Assembly (NCBI RefSeq): GCF_016811235.1
Contig: NZ_JAFBID010000041.1
Location: 1-50,382, forward strand
Direction: 5' to 3'
Origin: Microvirga arabica
GTDB taxonomy: Bacteria; Pseudomonadota; Alphaproteobacteria; Rhizobiales; Beijerinckiaceae
Length of the DNA stretch: 50,382 nucleotides
Position numbers and translations under genes: made by a program
Notes under the pieces: generated by a model
Database searches by the model: none
The model's input: only the letters and a program-made list of their open reading frames with translations
What the model was told of the DNA's origin: nothing
Shown: positions 35,715-46,025 of the stretch, in pieces
How the letters are laid out: each line of letters opens with the position of its first letter
Numbering within the stretch: position 1 is the first letter of the stretch

Positions 35715-36623
35715 ATGCGGATTGTCGTCACAGGAACGGAAGGGCAGGTCGCGCGCGCACTCCTTGAGCGGGCGTCTGCTCAAGGAGCGCTCATCACGGC
35801 AGTCGGGCGGCCTGAATTGGATTTCCTCCAGCCGGAGTCTATAGTACCCGTTATCCGAGCCGCTGCACCGGACGTAATCGTCAATGCAGCGGCCTATACG
35901 GCGGTCGATCAAGCCGAAACGGAGCCTGACCTCGCCGCAGCTGTCAACGGCCACGGAGCCGCCGCCGTTGCAGCGGTTGCGGCTGATTTGGGCGTGCCGA
36001 TTATCCACCTGTCGACGGACTATGTATTCGATGGGGACTTGCATTGGCCCTACTATGAGACCGATCCAGTAGGACCGGTTAGCGCTTATGGGCGTACCAA
36101 GCTGGCGGGTGAGCAGGCGGTGAGCGCCGCTACCCCAAATCATGTCATTCTCCGGACGGCCTGGGTCTACAGCCCGTTCGGGAGGAATTTCGTCAAGACG
36201 GTTCTGCGATTGGCGGAGACACGCGATGAGCTTTCCATTGTGGCGGATCAGCATGGATCTCCGACAAGTGCTCTCGACATAGCCGACGGAGTTCTCATGG
36301 TTTGCCGCAATCTTCTTCTTCGGCCGGCTGATGAAAGCCTCCGGGGTGTGTTTCACATGGCCGGATCAGGGTCCACAACGTGGGCTGGCTTTGCGGCCCG
36401 TATCCTCGAAGAATCCGCGAGGCGCGGAGGGCCCCAGGCCCAAATCAAGGATATCGGAACAGTTGACTATCCGACCCCGGCGAAGCGGCCGGCCAACTCG
36501 CGGCTGGACTGCTCCAAGCTATTCCAGGTGCACGACGTAAAATTGCCGGACTGGCAGACCTCGCTGCGGGCCTGTGTCGCCCGTCTGGTGGAAGAACAAT
36601 CGGTTGAAGGAAAAGTACAATGA
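35715..36623 (+). CDS. rmlD: dTDP-4-dehydrorhamnose reductase
   Basis: 302 residues, extended SDR of the RmlD type. Cofactor site [12 protein letters not shown] (5-16), [21 protein letters not shown], and the YGRTK catalytic motif (Tyr125, Lys129) followed by LAGE. It reduces the 4-keto group with NAD(P)H to yield dTDP-L-rhamnose. GAGG lies eight bases ahead of the start. Its stop overlaps the rmlA start by four bases (ATGA), consistent with coupling. Confidence 0.95.
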   Translation: MRIVVTGTEGQVARALLERASAQGALITAVGRPELDFLQPESIVPVIRAAAPDVIVNAAAYTAVDQAETEPDLAAAVNGHGAAAVAAVAADLGVPIIHLSTDYVFDGDLHWPYYETDPVGPVSAYGRTKLAGEQAVSAATPNHVILRTAWVYSPFGRNFVKTVLRLAETRDELSIVADQHGSPTSALDIADGVLMVCRNLLLRPADESLRGVFHMAGSGSTTWAGFAARILEESARRGGPQAQIKDIGTVDYPTPAKRPANSRLDCSKLFQVHDVKLPDWQTSLRACVARLVEEQSVEGKVQ

Positions 36624-37510
36624 AGGGCATTATCCTGGCCGGAGGGAGTGGCACACGCCTTCATCCCTTGACGCTTGTGACATCGAAGCAGCTTCTGCCG
36701 GTCTATGACAAGCCAATGATTTATTACCCGCTGAGCGTGCTCATGCTAGCGGGCATCCGGGAGATTCTGATCATCTCGACGCCCCATGACATGCCGCAAT
36801 TCCAGCGGTTGCTTGGCGACGGCTCGCAGTGGGGTCTTGAATTTACCTATGCTGTTCAGCCAAAGCCTGAGGGACTGGCACAGGCTTACCATATTGGCGC
36901 CGACTTCGTGCGTGGAGAGGCGTCGGCTCTCGTTCTGGGAGATAACATTTTCTACGGGCATGGCTTGCCGGAACTCATGAACGCGGCGCGAAACCGGGAA
37001 AATGGCGCGACAGTGTTTGGTTACTACGTCAATGATCCAGAGCGTTACGGCGTTGTTGAATTTGATCAAGCTGGACGCGCCATCTCGATTGAGGAGAAAC
37101 CCCAGCATCCCCGTTCACATTGGGCTGTAACCGGCCTCTACTTCTATGATGAGAAGGTTGTTGATATCGCATCGGATATCAGACCTTCCGCGCGCGGTGA
37201 GTTGGAAATCACCGACATCAACCGAGTTTATCTGGAGCGGGGTGATCTCAATGTCGAGCGTATGGGGCGTGGCTTCGCCTGGCTGGATACCGGAACGCAT
37301 GAGAGCCTTATTGACGCGAGTGCATTCGTTCGCGCGCTCGAGCAGCGGCAAGGTCTTCGGATCGCTTGCCCGGAGGAGATCGCATTCACGCTCGGACTGA
37401 TTAGCCGTGATGATCTTGTGAGCTTGGGGGAGAAACTGGGCAAGAGCGACTACGGTCGCTACCTGATCAGGATCGCAAGTGAAGCGGATGCCTCAGGACA
37501 GCGCCTATAG
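36620..37510 (+). CDS. rmlA: Glucose-1-phosphate thymidylyltransferase
   Basis: 296 residues, usual length. Nucleotidyltransferase signature [16 protein letters not shown] at the N terminus, then [49 protein letters not shown] and [12 protein letters not shown]. Makes dTDP-glucose from dTTP and glucose 1-phosphate and is usually inhibited by dTDP-rhamnose. Last gene of rmlBCDA. Glucose 1-phosphate could be supplied by the phosphohexomutase encoded at 17229-18686. Confidence 0.96.
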   Translation: MKGIILAGGSGTRLHPLTLVTSKQLLPVYDKPMIYYPLSVLMLAGIREILIISTPHDMPQFQRLLGDGSQWGLEFTYAVQPKPEGLAQAYHIGADFVRGEASALVLGDNIFYGHGLPELMNAARNRENGATVFGYYVNDPERYGVVEFDQAGRAISIEEKPQHPRSHWAVTGLYFYDEKVVDIASDIRPSARGELEITDINRVYLERGDLNVERMGRGFAWLDTGTHESLIDASAFVRALEQRQGLRIACPEEIAFTLGLISRDDLVSLGEKLGKSDYGRYLIRIASEADASGQRL

Positions 37511-37806
37511 TCCCCGATTCGAAAGCATCACAGGCCGGGATCATTGCCAACAGGCAATTCGCGAAGGGACTCGAATGTTGGATGACCTGCCGCTTGGCGT
37601 CCAGGGTGCGGCAGAAAACCTTACCAAGCATGGCCAAGAGGAATGTTCGGATTGGAAGGCGGCACAGGTGACCCTCGATTGTATCGCTAGGCCGCATGCG
37701 GGTGGGCCAATCCACGATTAAGCCGTCCGTACATTGAGTTTGAACCCACCGTATCGGACATGCTCAAAGGCATGGACCTTTCCCTACTTAAGCGAACAGC
37801 AGGTGT

Positions 37807-38838
37807 ATGATGACGTCGGTCGCTGTTGTGATCCCAACCTATCGTGCCAAAGCGACAATTCTGTCTGTCCTCTCGATGATCGGACCTGAGGTGGAGAGAA
37901 TTTATGTCGTTGATGACGCCTGTCCAGAGCAGACCGGAAAGTTCGTCAGTGCGCATTGCACAGATCCACGTGTCCATGTGCTTCACAACGAGATCAACCA
38001 GGGTGTTGGCGGGGCAACCTTAGCCGGATATCAAGCGGCCGTGGCAGACAATGCAACTGTGATCGTCAAATTGGACGCTGACGCTCAGATGGATCCGGAT
38101 CTCATCCCCTTTTTTGTCCAGCCGATTCTTTCCGGACAGGCCGATTACACGAAGGGTAATCGTTTCTTCGATGCAATCTCGTTATCCTCAATGCCGCGCG
38201 TGCGCATTTTCGGAAACGCCGTCCTGTCCCTGATGACGAAAATTTCAACGGGCTACTGGAGCAACGTTGATCCTTCGAACGGCTACACGGCCATCCATGC
38301 TCGGCTTGTGCCCCTCCTGCCCATTGATCGCATCTCAAAACGTTTCTTCTTTGAGACGGACATGCTTTTTTACTTAGGTCTGCTCCGAGCTGTGGTGATC
38401 GATATCCCCATCGTAGCGCACTATGGAGACGAAGAAAGTAATCTTAAAATAAAGTCTGTTTTGCTTCCATTCACGTGGGCGCATTGTACGCGCTTTTTCC
38501 GGCGGGTTGCATTGAATTACTTCGTAAGAGATTTTTCTTTTGCCTCTCTCTGCCTTTTGGCAGGGGTTCCTCTCTTTATATTCGGGTTGATCTATGGAGT
38601 TGCAAACTGGATTGCTCATCTTGGCAGCATGGCCCCGACTCCCACCGGCACCATAATGATTGCGACTCTGTCGGTCTTGCTTGGCATGCAGTTTCTTCTG
38701 TTCTTCTTTTCCGCTGATATTGCTGCTGCCCCACGTCGACCGCTGCATTTGCTCCTCAGTACTGAGGTGGTTAGGCCTCTGAAACAATTCGCTGGCAGGG
38801 AAAAAGTTGATTGTACAACGTCTTCGAAGGACCCGTAA
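37807..38838 (+). CDS. Membrane-bound family 2 glycosyltransferase (polyprenyl-phosphate GT type)
   Basis: 343 residues; an ATG three bases on (37810) could also be used. The GT-A domain has VAVVIPTYRAKATI, YVVDDACPEQT and the metal-binding DADAQMDPD. Two hydrophobic segments in the C-terminal third (about 255-280 and 290-315) should anchor it in the membrane, as in GtrB or dolichyl-phosphate-mannose-synthase-like enzymes that charge undecaprenyl phosphate with a sugar. It follows rmlA by ~296 bases with no clear gene between and may have its own promoter. Confidence 0.85.
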   Translation: MMTSVAVVIPTYRAKATILSVLSMIGPEVERIYVVDDACPEQTGKFVSAHCTDPRVHVLHNEINQGVGGATLAGYQAAVADNATVIVKLDADAQMDPDLIPFFVQPILSGQADYTKGNRFFDAISLSSMPRVRIFGNAVLSLMTKISTGYWSNVDPSNGYTAIHARLVPLLPIDRISKRFFFETDMLFYLGLLRAVVIDIPIVAHYGDEESNLKIKSVLLPFTWAHCTRFFRRVALNYFVRDFSFASLCLLAGVPLFIFGLIYGVANWIAHLGSMAPTPTGTIMIATLSVLLGMQFLLFFFSADIAAAPRRPLHLLLSTEVVRPLKQFAGREKVDCTTSSKDP

Positions 38839-39189
38839 TTTTGATGGGCTGTGAAGGAGAGCCTTGCTCATCTGTGTGATCTGCGGGTCTTTCTCAGATC
38901 GTGCTAAGCCGATGATATATCTAGCTCAGATCGCTGGAGCCAACATGCTGACCCGAGTGGGACATGCGTAACTTGGACCAAGTTATGGATCGTTTGCCGT
39001 CTAGAGCGCTAAGGCTGGCGCACCGCGCTGGATAGCAAGGCCCTTCAGCTAAGCTATTATGAGGTTGCAACAGCCTGAGCGCCAGATTGAGGAGTTGCCT
39101 CAACCGACATTGCGGGAGTGGTCGTTTTCGCCCGGAGTGAAATGCCGGCATGTGCCGCCAATTGCAGGCAGTCTTCTCTCGGATAGCGC
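38839..39189. other. Convergent intergenic region
   Basis: About 350 bases between converging genes. I see neither a gene nor a clear terminator with a T-run. Confidence 0.35.
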
Positions 39190-40035
39190 TCACCCAATCT
39201 TTTTGAACGCAAAGTATCCAATGTCGGAATGAGTCAAGTGCCCAAGCAGTCTCATACCCTGCGCGGCGACGTAGAGCGCACTGGCCTGAAGAGCGCCGAT
39301 ATTTCGGTCGTAGCGGATACGCTCGTAGAGACCGTTGGTGGCTATGGCTTCGAGTTCTCCCTGCTGCACTAACTGAAAGCCCGTGCGCTCCATCAACCTA
39401 GGTAAGGTCGCCGCGGAAAAGTAGCTTAGATGAGGCGAGGGGAGACCTGTTTGCCACATCCGCTCATAGGGCCCCTTAACGCCAATCTTGGCCGCCGCTC
39501 GGGTCGCGCGAAACACAGCCCCATCCGAGACTGGAAGATTGATGATGGCAAACCCGTTCGCTTTCAGCCGAGAATGAACCGCCTGTGCCATTGCAGGCAC
39601 ATCTGGCAGATGCTCAAAGACATCGTTGAATGTAATCACATTAAACTGCCGTCCAGCAGGAAGCGCATCGGGGAAAAATCCGGTCACCACCTCGTGTCCG
39701 GCGGCAAGTGCGCGCCCTGCCATTTCCTTGTCAGGCTCAATGCCAATGGCCTTGTACCCCCGCCCTTTTGCGGCTTCCAGAAACCAGCCATGGGCGCAGC
39801 CGACATCAAGGATCTCGGCGTCAGACGGGAAGAGGGATCCGCACTCATCCAAGATTTGCCTGAAGTTTGCCGTCCGGATCGGCTTCAAGGCATGCTCACG
39901 AGCTGTTTCGTCAATGCGCTCGATCTCGTTAATCTGGACTGGAAGTGTGCTTTTGAAGAATCCACATGATGGGCACCGGTAAGTTTCCGGCAGGACATCC
40001 GGCGAGACCATGGCCGAGCAGATATCGCATTTCAT
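39190..40035 (-). CDS. Zinc-ribbon class I SAM-dependent methyltransferase
   Basis: 281 residues from the ATG at 40035 (MKCDICSAMVSPDVL); a GTG at 40062 is possible. The N terminus has two CxxC pairs (CDIC and CPSC) spaced like a zinc ribbon, as in many sugar or polyketide methyltransferases of the methyltransf_13/12/14 type. Then comes motif I, ILDVGCAHGWFLEAA, with the SAM-binding acidic residue in GIEPDKEMA, and FNDVFEHLPDV. Probably methylates a sugar of the surface polysaccharide. It diverges from the small carrier gene at 40104. Confidence 0.85.
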   Translation of the reverse strand: MKCDICSAMVSPDVLPETYRCPSCGFFKSTLPVQINEIERIDETAREHALKPIRTANFRQILDECGSLFPSDAEILDVGCAHGWFLEAAKGRGYKAIGIEPDKEMAGRALAAGHEVVTGFFPDALPAGRQFNVITFNDVFEHLPDVPAMAQAVHSRLKANGFAIINLPVSDGAVFRATRAAAKIGVKGPYERMWQTGLPSPHLSYFSAATLPRLMERTGFQLVQQGELEAIATNGLYERIRYDRNIGALQASALYVAAQGMRLLGHLTHSDIGYFAFKKIG

Positions 40036-40103
40036 CGAGTTCTCACGCTTGTAAGTCAGCACCGGTATCCTTTAGAAGACCTGCGGTTTTTGAGATAGAG
40101 TCT

Positions 40104-40436
40104 GTGAAGTATATTTTTCTCCTGAGCACGATAGTCCTCTTGGCTGTGGGGCAGATCCTGTTCAAGCTTTCTGCCGGCCATGCGCCATCAAGTCGCTGGG
40201 CGTTCCTGCTCAGTCCACCGTTTTTGGCTGCGCTTGTGACCTATGCGGCCGCAACCCTTCTTTGGGTTTTCACCCTGAGATTCTGGCCACTGAGCGTCGC
40301 CTATGCCGCCCAAGCATTGACGATTGCGATTGTTCTCACAATTAGCGTGTTGATCTTTGGTGAGACGCTGACGCAGATGCAGTGTATCGGCGCCGCGATT
40401 ATCTTGGCAGGATTGATCGTGCTTGCTCTAGGTTGA
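40104..40436 (+). CDS. Small multidrug-resistance/ArnE-like four-helix membrane protein
   Basis: 110 residues with a GTG start at 40104 (VKYIFLLSTIVLLAVGQILF); the longer upstream frame is not protein-like. Four hydrophobic helices and the EamA/SMR-type patterns LFKLSAG, YAAATLLWVFTL, LSVAYAAQALTI and the closing GAAIILAGLIVLALG. Family members act as dimers that move lipid-linked sugars (ArnE/ArnF) or small cations (EmrE). The helix-1 glutamate of EmrE is replaced here by Gln (VGQILF), which favours the ArnE-like flippase role. It lies among polysaccharide genes, in line with lipid-sugar transport. Confidence 0.75.
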   Translation: MKYIFLLSTIVLLAVGQILFKLSAGHAPSSRWAFLLSPPFLAALVTYAAATLLWVFTLRFWPLSVAYAAQALTIAIVLTISVLIFGETLTQMQCIGAAIILAGLIVLALG

Positions 40437-40504
40437 TGACCAAGGCCATTCATAGAGATCCTCTATTCAAGGCCAAGCTACCCTGCTGCAACTCCGGTTT
40501 GGAG

Positions 40505-42301
40505 TCAGTGATGAACCCTAATTGGCGTCCGTTGCCAAACTGGGACACTGTTGGCTACCCCAATCCTGTCCCAAGCCACCTGCAGTCCGGAATCCCGCAA
40601 CTGCTGAGAGTACTGCCTAAGACGGACTTCAGATCCGACAAAGAAGAGCGCCGCCTGCAGGGGAAGGGCTTTTAGCACATCTGCGGACGGAAACCCACCA
40701 AGATCCCGTCCACCAGCAACACCAGGCTGCATCCATGATCCATTCATGAAGCGGCAGGTTGTTGCGCTCTCCGCGTACTCCCATGCTTTAGCCGGCTGAA
40801 TCGTCACCAGGGCCTCAGGAATGTGTGTTGAGTCGCTTATGATCATGCATTCTCTCCCAGAACTGGCTTGTATGAGCGTTCGCTGCATCTGCACGAGTTG
40901 ATCCCTGGTGACTTTCTGCGACTTGTTGACATTGGCATAGACAAGAGAGTCGGAGTGCATCATTGCGATCGCAATGAGTGCGACTATGGATACGCCACCA
41001 ATCAACACAGTTCTGAAGAGGCTCTTCGCCGAATGGATGAGGCATAGAGCTGCGACGGCAGCTTGTGCAAATACCATCGCCTGGATGGCCCAAAGGAACC
41101 AACGAGCGAAGTCCGGAGCCAGGCCCGACGGCACCACGCCGAGTGCCAACGCGAGGGAAGCAACGAAGGCAGAGAAAAAGACCAGCGCCCCACACCCAAG
41201 ATTGGGTAACTTAGTGATATGCGCGACTGCAATTGAGAAAACGGTGCAAGCGGAAAGCGCTAAGCCACGGTAGGGAAATCCTGAAATGCCAAAGTCTGCA
41301 TCGGTATAGATGACGATAAAGGAATTGCGCGCCAGAATGGTGGAAAGCAAGGCATAGAGCCCATGCAACGGTTGAAAAGTGAAGCTGCCAGCTCGCGGAT
41401 CGGTCAAGGCATCATGAAGGAAAATCAACATCAACCCGGCGGGTATCGCGCCAATGAAAACAATGCGAAGGGCATCCACCCATAGTATACGCTTCGTGAA
41501 GAGGGCAAATATTGTGTATGAACCTAGTAACGCAGCAAGCATGTGCAGCATCGTATAATGAATTAATATTAGGCCAAAAGTGGCTGTAGCCGCCAGCATT
41601 GTCCCAACATTCGATCGAGATCCGTCTACTGCCATCACTATGACGAGGGGAGCAAACAAGATAGCCAATAAAACAGCGTTCTTGCCTGCAAACGGTAGTG
41701 CGAAGCCGATGGTTCTCTCAATGCCGAAGAACACTAGGTAGGTGGCTAGTAGCGTTTGCCATGACTGGATTGGAACCGGAAATAGACGTTTCTGCATCCA
41801 TGCCCATGTCACAGGGATCAATGCAACGGTGGCGATATTCAAAACTTTGAAGACAAAATACGCGTCTACCGCGGGAACAAAAGCCATCACAGGCGAGAAT
41901 AGGATTGGGTAGCCTGGCGGGTAAGAATAAGCAGAGCTGCCGCGAACAAACTCATCGAGTGAGAGTTTCCCGAAAGTAACAATCTTGGCCAGTAAGGGAA
42001 CTGCGATTGGGTCGTGAGCTGGAAGCACATAACCTGAGCGATATACGAAAGCGATGAAAGCTATAAAGAAAGATACGACCACGACACAGTTAGAAGTTGA
42101 TGCACGACCGGGTACACGGGCGGAGGCGTCGGAGATCGGTCTGCATGCCGCTAGTCCAAGGATAAATGCTCCTGAAATCGCGATTAGTGAGCCCCACGTA
42201 GGGATGTGCAGCCTCAAAGCAATAAACTCGAGCGCTAATGCTGAGAGAGTAAACAACAAACCTGCAAGTATGCAGTGATCCTTCTTTGTCAGGTAAAGCA
42301 C
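40505..42301 (-). CDS. Polytopic membrane protein, GT-C glycosyltransferase-like
   Basis: 598 residues from a GTG at 42301, which has GAGG six bases upstream; a TTG at 42322 is an alternative. At least ten hydrophobic segments are spread from ~10 to ~430. A soluble C-terminal part of about 140 residues follows. A short acidic loop after the third helix (LPAHDPIAVPLLAKIV) and YPPGYPILFSPV are typical of GT-C enzymes or polymerases using lipid-linked donors, where an acidic residue in the first periplasmic loop is catalytic. A role as sugar transferase or polymerase is inferred from topology and neighbours. Confidence 0.7.
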   Translation of the reverse strand: MLYLTKKDHCILAGLLFTLSALALEFIALRLHIPTWGSLIAISGAFILGLAACRPISDASARVPGRASTSNCVVVVSFFIAFIAFVYRSGYVLPAHDPIAVPLLAKIVTFGKLSLDEFVRGSSAYSYPPGYPILFSPVMAFVPAVDAYFVFKVLNIATVALIPVTWAWMQKRLFPVPIQSWQTLLATYLVFFGIERTIGFALPFAGKNAVLLAILFAPLVIVMAVDGSRSNVGTMLAATATFGLILIHYTMLHMLAALLGSYTIFALFTKRILWVDALRIVFIGAIPAGLMLIFLHDALTDPRAGSFTFQPLHGLYALLSTILARNSFIVIYTDADFGISGFPYRGLALSACTVFSIAVAHITKLPNLGCGALVFFSAFVASLALALGVVPSGLAPDFARWFLWAIQAMVFAQAAVAALCLIHSAKSLFRTVLIGGVSIVALIAIAMMHSDSLVYANVNKSQKVTRDQLVQMQRTLIQASSGRECMIISDSTHIPEALVTIQPAKAWEYAESATTCRFMNGSWMQPGVAGGRDLGGFPSADVLKALPLQAALFFVGSEVRLRQYSQQLRDSGLQVAWDRIGVANSVPVWQRTPIRVHH

Positions 42302-42589
42302 AGTAAGCCTCGGTGTAATCAAGCCTTATTCATTGGCGCAGGGATGCCTGCGAATGCTCGCTAAGGCAATATGGTTTGCGCCGGGTGGGCGGCTTGGCCA
42401 AATGTCTTCACGATCTAACGCTCTGGATGCGAGACGTCCTTGGCATGAGCGACGACCCGAAGGGCTCGGGCAAGTGCTCTGGGATCGGGCGACTTTGAGC
42501 GCCAGAGGGCCAGCCTCGGCTCACTCTTCAAAGCCACCAGCGATAAAGCTGGATCCTCTGTCCGTCGGGAATTGCGTTCGACCGGAGTA

Positions 42590-43486
42590 TCAAACGAATA
42601 GGAGGTCCGTGGATTTCTGATGGTCCTCACCCAAATTACCGTAGAGTTCATCTAACGCGCTAGCTGTTAGCGTAGAGAACTGCTTTGCCTCAGATGAAAG
42701 GTCAGCAAACTCCGAGTAGATTCCCGAGCACACAATGTCACGCAGCAACTTATAGGCATCCAGCCGCTTCATCGCGTAGGGCCAGAACTCAGTCACCAGT
42801 GGTGGCGACGTTGAGATAATGCGCTGAGCCCCGCTGAGTGCCAATCCTTCGTATCCTTGGATATCCATGAATATCAGGGTACGCCTAGCCTCAAAACTAT
42901 CAGCAAAATTATCAAGAGGTTGGACTTTTATTGTTTGCCTTTGTCGTGACGCCTCGTCCATAGCATCATTATCGAGGAATTTCCCCACGATACGATAGTC
43001 GCCGGTATTGCCTTCACCGATCATCAGTTCGGCAGTGCTAGATTCTGCCCCGAGTGCTGTATTATGGAAAGTTATCCGATCATCAACTTCGTTGAGAACA
43101 GCGTTCGCGCGAAGAAGCTTGAAAAGCCTCTTCTCTGGTTCGAATGCGACTGCTTTCTTAACAAGATTGCGATTCACTGCTGGAATGCAAATCGAGCCAA
43201 TGTTAGCTCCAATATCCCAGAGTATCTCAATAGGTTCGCTTTTAACTTGGTTTACAAGTTTCATGGCATCTTTGAATTTCGAAAAATCGCTTTCCCCGTT
43301 CATAAAAAGCGGGTATCCGATGGCCATGTCTCCTGGAACTACAACGTAAGTCTCCGGGCCCTCGGCAATCATAAGTCTCTGGTTCTCGAAGTAAAAGAAC
43401 CCAGCCTTCGTCTCCTCGTTGACTAACCTCTTTTCGAAGAGGGTTCTTAGCGCAAAACGGTCTGCTTTATCTTCCTCAGTGAGCAT
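42590..43486 (-). CDS. FkbM-family methyltransferase
   Basis: 298 residues from the ATG at 43486; GGGAG lies six bases before it, whereas the ATG at 43498 has no ribosome-binding site. FkbM signatures: ILWDIGANIGSICIP (motif I), VAFEPEKRLFKLLRANAVLN, VQPLDNF and FMDIQGYEGLALSGA, the characteristic mid-domain DxxGxE. Enzymes of this family O-methylate sugars or related groups. It is the last gene of the leftward amino-sugar set, separated from the aminotransferase by a 196-base gap that contains copy 2 of a dispersed repeat. Confidence 0.88.
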   Translation of the reverse strand: MLTEEDKADRFALRTLFEKRLVNEETKAGFFYFENQRLMIAEGPETYVVVPGDMAIGYPLFMNGESDFSKFKDAMKLVNQVKSEPIEILWDIGANIGSICIPAVNRNLVKKAVAFEPEKRLFKLLRANAVLNEVDDRITFHNTALGAESSTAELMIGEGNTGDYRIVGKFLDNDAMDEASRQRQTIKVQPLDNFADSFEARRTLIFMDIQGYEGLALSGAQRIISTSPPLVTEFWPYAMKRLDAYKLLRDIVCSGIYSEFADLSSEAKQFSTLTASALDELYGNLGEDHQKSTDLLFV

Positions 43487-43537
43487 GTAATCTCCCATTG
43501 AAATCAGTTCGCGGCTTGGCGCAAAAGTATCCTATTT

Positions 43538-43641
43538 ACAGCAGCGCGCCGGCAGTGGATCATGATTCGCCATGAGACGTGTTGATGATGCAATGGGATA
43601 GCAGTAAGGCGCTGGATCCGTCAGAACCGCCACTGCTCTAG
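43538..43641. repeat. Dispersed intergenic repeat, copy 2
   Basis: Resembles 28991-29095 in the same orientation over about 104 bases, with best agreement at the two ends. It lies 52 bases ahead of the FkbM start codon. The reverse strand reads AVAVLTDPAPYCYP, comparable to the translation of copy 1. Origin unknown. Confidence 0.6.
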
Positions 43642-43682
43642 AATTGCAGCCAGTCATAGAATGTAGTAGTGAGATAGTGGTT

Positions 43683-44837
43683 TCATCGGCGGTTGAAGAC
43701 TTGATCTATCAGTTTTAAGTGATCTTCCGTAACACCACTGTGAAACGGTAAGCAGAGTACACGCGTCTTTACAGTCTCAACATACGGTTCCTCATAAGCT
43801 GAGTGTATGACATTGCCTTTATAGGGAGAGAAATCTGTGCATATCGGATGAAAATACTTTCTTGAGAATATGCCCGCTTGCTTCAGCTCTTTGTAAATGT
43901 CGTCTCTGCTCCGGGAAAAAACCACAGGATCAATTACAATATGGTAATACTGCTCGGAATTCGACACACCAGATTGTTCCTTTGGCGTTCGAATACCGGC
44001 TACATTGTGCAAAATGTTATTATAATCCCGCCGCAACTCAGCGCGAATTGCGCGCTCTCGATTAACTAGTTGCAAGTTAAGCAGTCCTATTGCGGCCTGC
44101 ATCTCGTTCATTTTTCCATTGATGCCTATATCTACGACTTCTTCTTCGTTCTTGATGCCAAAATTACGAAGAAAATACACGCGATCTTTGTCTATAGCGC
44201 TCTGGGTAGTAATCAACCCTCCCTCGAACGTATTGAACAGTTTGGTGGCGTGAAAGGAAAAAACCGAAACGTCACCGAAAGTTCCGATCGGTACACCGGA
44301 TATAGTGGTTCCAAACACATGTGCCGCGTCGTAGATCAGCCGAATTCCATTTCGGTTTGCGATATCTTGAAGCTTAACAGTGTCGCATACCGTGCCATAA
44401 ACATGAACTGCTAGGATGGCGGATGTCTTGGCGGTGATTGCCTTCTCTACCGCCTTGGGATCAATCGTAAGTGTTTCCGGGTCAACATCGGCGAACACCG
44501 GCTTCAGGCCATTCCATGTAATCGAATGCGCAGTTGCAGCGAATGTCAGCGGCGTCGTGATCACCTCACTCCCAGGGGGTAAATCTAGCATCTTCAGCGC
44601 GACGAGTAGAGCTATAGTCCCATTGTTGAACAACATAGCGCAGGGAGCCCCGAGATAGCTCTCGAGCGCTTGCTCTAGCTTTTGGTGAAATGGACCGTTG
44701 TTGGTGAGTACTTCGCTTCGCCAAATTTCCTCGAGGTAGGGAATAAAGTCTTCAAGCTTAGGCAGCACAGGTTTCGCGACAAAAAGAGGTGACGTCATAT
44801 TAGGGTTATCCAACTGAGGAAGGGAACTAGGGTCCAT
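43683..44837 (-). CDS. DegT/DnrJ/EryC1 aminotransferase (VioA-like sugar transaminase)
   Basis: 384 residues from the ATG at 44837; an ATG at 44798 (MTSPLFVAKP) is possible. PLP-dependent fold: LTNNGPFHQKLE near the N terminus, PLTFAATAHSI, DAAHVFG with the pyridine-binding Asp170, and the PLP lysine in FSFHATKLFNTFEGG (Lys199). The FHATK.FNTFEGG form is typical of dTDP-4-keto-6-deoxyhexose transaminases that make 4-amino-4,6-dideoxy sugars. Its substrate could come from RmlB. It starts 11 bases after the ATP-grasp gene stops, so the two are co-transcribed. A role on a UDP-3-keto-uronate is the main alternative. Confidence 0.88.
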   Translation of the reverse strand: MDPSSLPQLDNPNMTSPLFVAKPVLPKLEDFIPYLEEIWRSEVLTNNGPFHQKLEQALESYLGAPCAMLFNNGTIALLVALKMLDLPPGSEVITTPLTFAATAHSITWNGLKPVFADVDPETLTIDPKAVEKAITAKTSAILAVHVYGTVCDTVKLQDIANRNGIRLIYDAAHVFGTTISGVPIGTFGDVSVFSFHATKLFNTFEGGLITTQSAIDKDRVYFLRNFGIKNEEEVVDIGINGKMNEMQAAIGLLNLQLVNRERAIRAELRRDYNNILHNVAGIRTPKEQSGVSNSEQYYHIVIDPVVFSRSRDDIYKELKQAGIFSRKYFHPICTDFSPYKGNVIHSAYEEPYVETVKTRVLCLPFHSGVTEDHLKLIDQVFNRR

Positions 44838-44848
44838 CAGAGCATCAG

Positions 44849-46003
44849 TTAATGGGGAAGCGCACCAAGAACACTATACCTGTCGCGCCTGAGGAATAAA
44901 TTGTAGGCGTCCTCTAACCCGCTTTGTGAACAGTACTCGCTGAACAGGATGCCAGCCCTATTTCCCTGCCTAGCCAATAGCATTTCGCCCATACAGGTTA
45001 TAGGATAAAATGCTAAGATTGGTGAATTATGAGTGAAAACGATTCCGCCATATTCAACGTTATAATCAGCTGTCACTGTGTGCCGGAGTATGTAGCGTTT
45101 CGCTGGGTTGTTAGCTTCGAGCTCATACCCTGCCAGAGATGCCGCATATTTCGCTCCATAGCGGAACCCAGTGCTATATTCGATTAGTAAGGGATAAAGA
45201 TCGCCAGGGCATCTGCGTGAGACCTCAACAATCATCGGTCCTTGAGCTGACAAAATGAATTGTGTGTGCAAAAGGCCATTTTTCAAGCGCAGATGCGCCG
45301 CCAACCGCTCCAAGGCCCCCTTTAGCCGTTCTCCATGTTTGCTAGGGAAATTGTCAACCACGAAACTAGTGTCAACGGCATACGGATTTGTCGACGAGCC
45401 TTCTTTCACGAAAAACACATCGGTAAATCGTTGATCTTTTAAGAAGCCACTACAGCTGTAAAGAGCATTTCCTACGTAAGTTTCGATGAGCGACTCGCCA
45501 CAGCGGCTGGCGGCCCGAGCTTGCGCGATTGCGGCGGCCTGCGCCAGCATATCGGCGCCGTCGAATACTGAAATTCCGCGTCCGCTATAAGAATCGACTG
45601 GTTTACAAATGTAACGTCCTTCTCGGGGGAAAGAGACTGAGTTCACCACTCGCGGTGCAGGGAGATCAAGTTGATCACAAAGCGCACGAAACCGGGCCTT
45701 ATTAGATAACCAGGAGTTCGTCTCCGCGTCATCAAGCAGTTGAACATTTGAAGATAGCTGTACGCATGTTTCCAGAGATACATCCGTACAACCTGGAATA
45801 ACGCACTCTATGCCTAACTGATTGATATGAGCCTGCACGCCGGAAACGTCGCCGTAGTTGTGATCCACCCATCTAGTCTCCGCGACTCGGGCCAACAAGT
45901 CTGCCGGCCTATTCCCCATAACCCAAACGTCATGGCCGGCCTCGATAAGCCCCTTATATATGGGGGCGGCTGCAAATGCTGAATCTAGGAGTAGAACCTT
46001 CAC
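44849..46003 (-). CDS. ATP-grasp ligase-like protein
   Basis: 384 residues with a GTG start at 46003 (GGGAA seven bases upstream). The N-terminal pre-ATP-grasp domain is Rossmann-like (MKVLLLDSAFAAAPIYKGL). The central domain shows ATP-grasp features: RYICKPVDSYSGRGISVF (lysine and glycine loop), ESLIETYVGNALY, HTQFILSAQGPMIVEVSRR (acidic-x-Asn-like metal region, here EVSRRCPGD). Such enzymes join a carboxylate to an amine or thiol via an acyl-phosphate. Between Gfo/Idh and DegT genes it may acylate an amino sugar with an amino acid. That is an inference from context; the family is recognised with fair confidence. Confidence 0.8.
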   Translation of the reverse strand: MKVLLLDSAFAAAPIYKGLIEAGHDVWVMGNRPADLLARVAETRWVDHNYGDVSGVQAHINQLGIECVIPGCTDVSLETCVQLSSNVQLLDDAETNSWLSNKARFRALCDQLDLPAPRVVNSVSFPREGRYICKPVDSYSGRGISVFDGADMLAQAAAIAQARAASRCGESLIETYVGNALYSCSGFLKDQRFTDVFFVKEGSSTNPYAVDTSFVVDNFPSKHGERLKGALERLAAHLRLKNGLLHTQFILSAQGPMIVEVSRRCPGDLYPLLIEYSTGFRYGAKYAASLAGYELEANNPAKRYILRHTVTADYNVEYGGIVFTHNSPILAFYPITCMGEMLLARQGNRAGILFSEYCSQSGLEDAYNLFLRRDRYSVLGALPH

Positions 46004-46025
46004 TTCAAGTTCCCGCTTTGGTCGC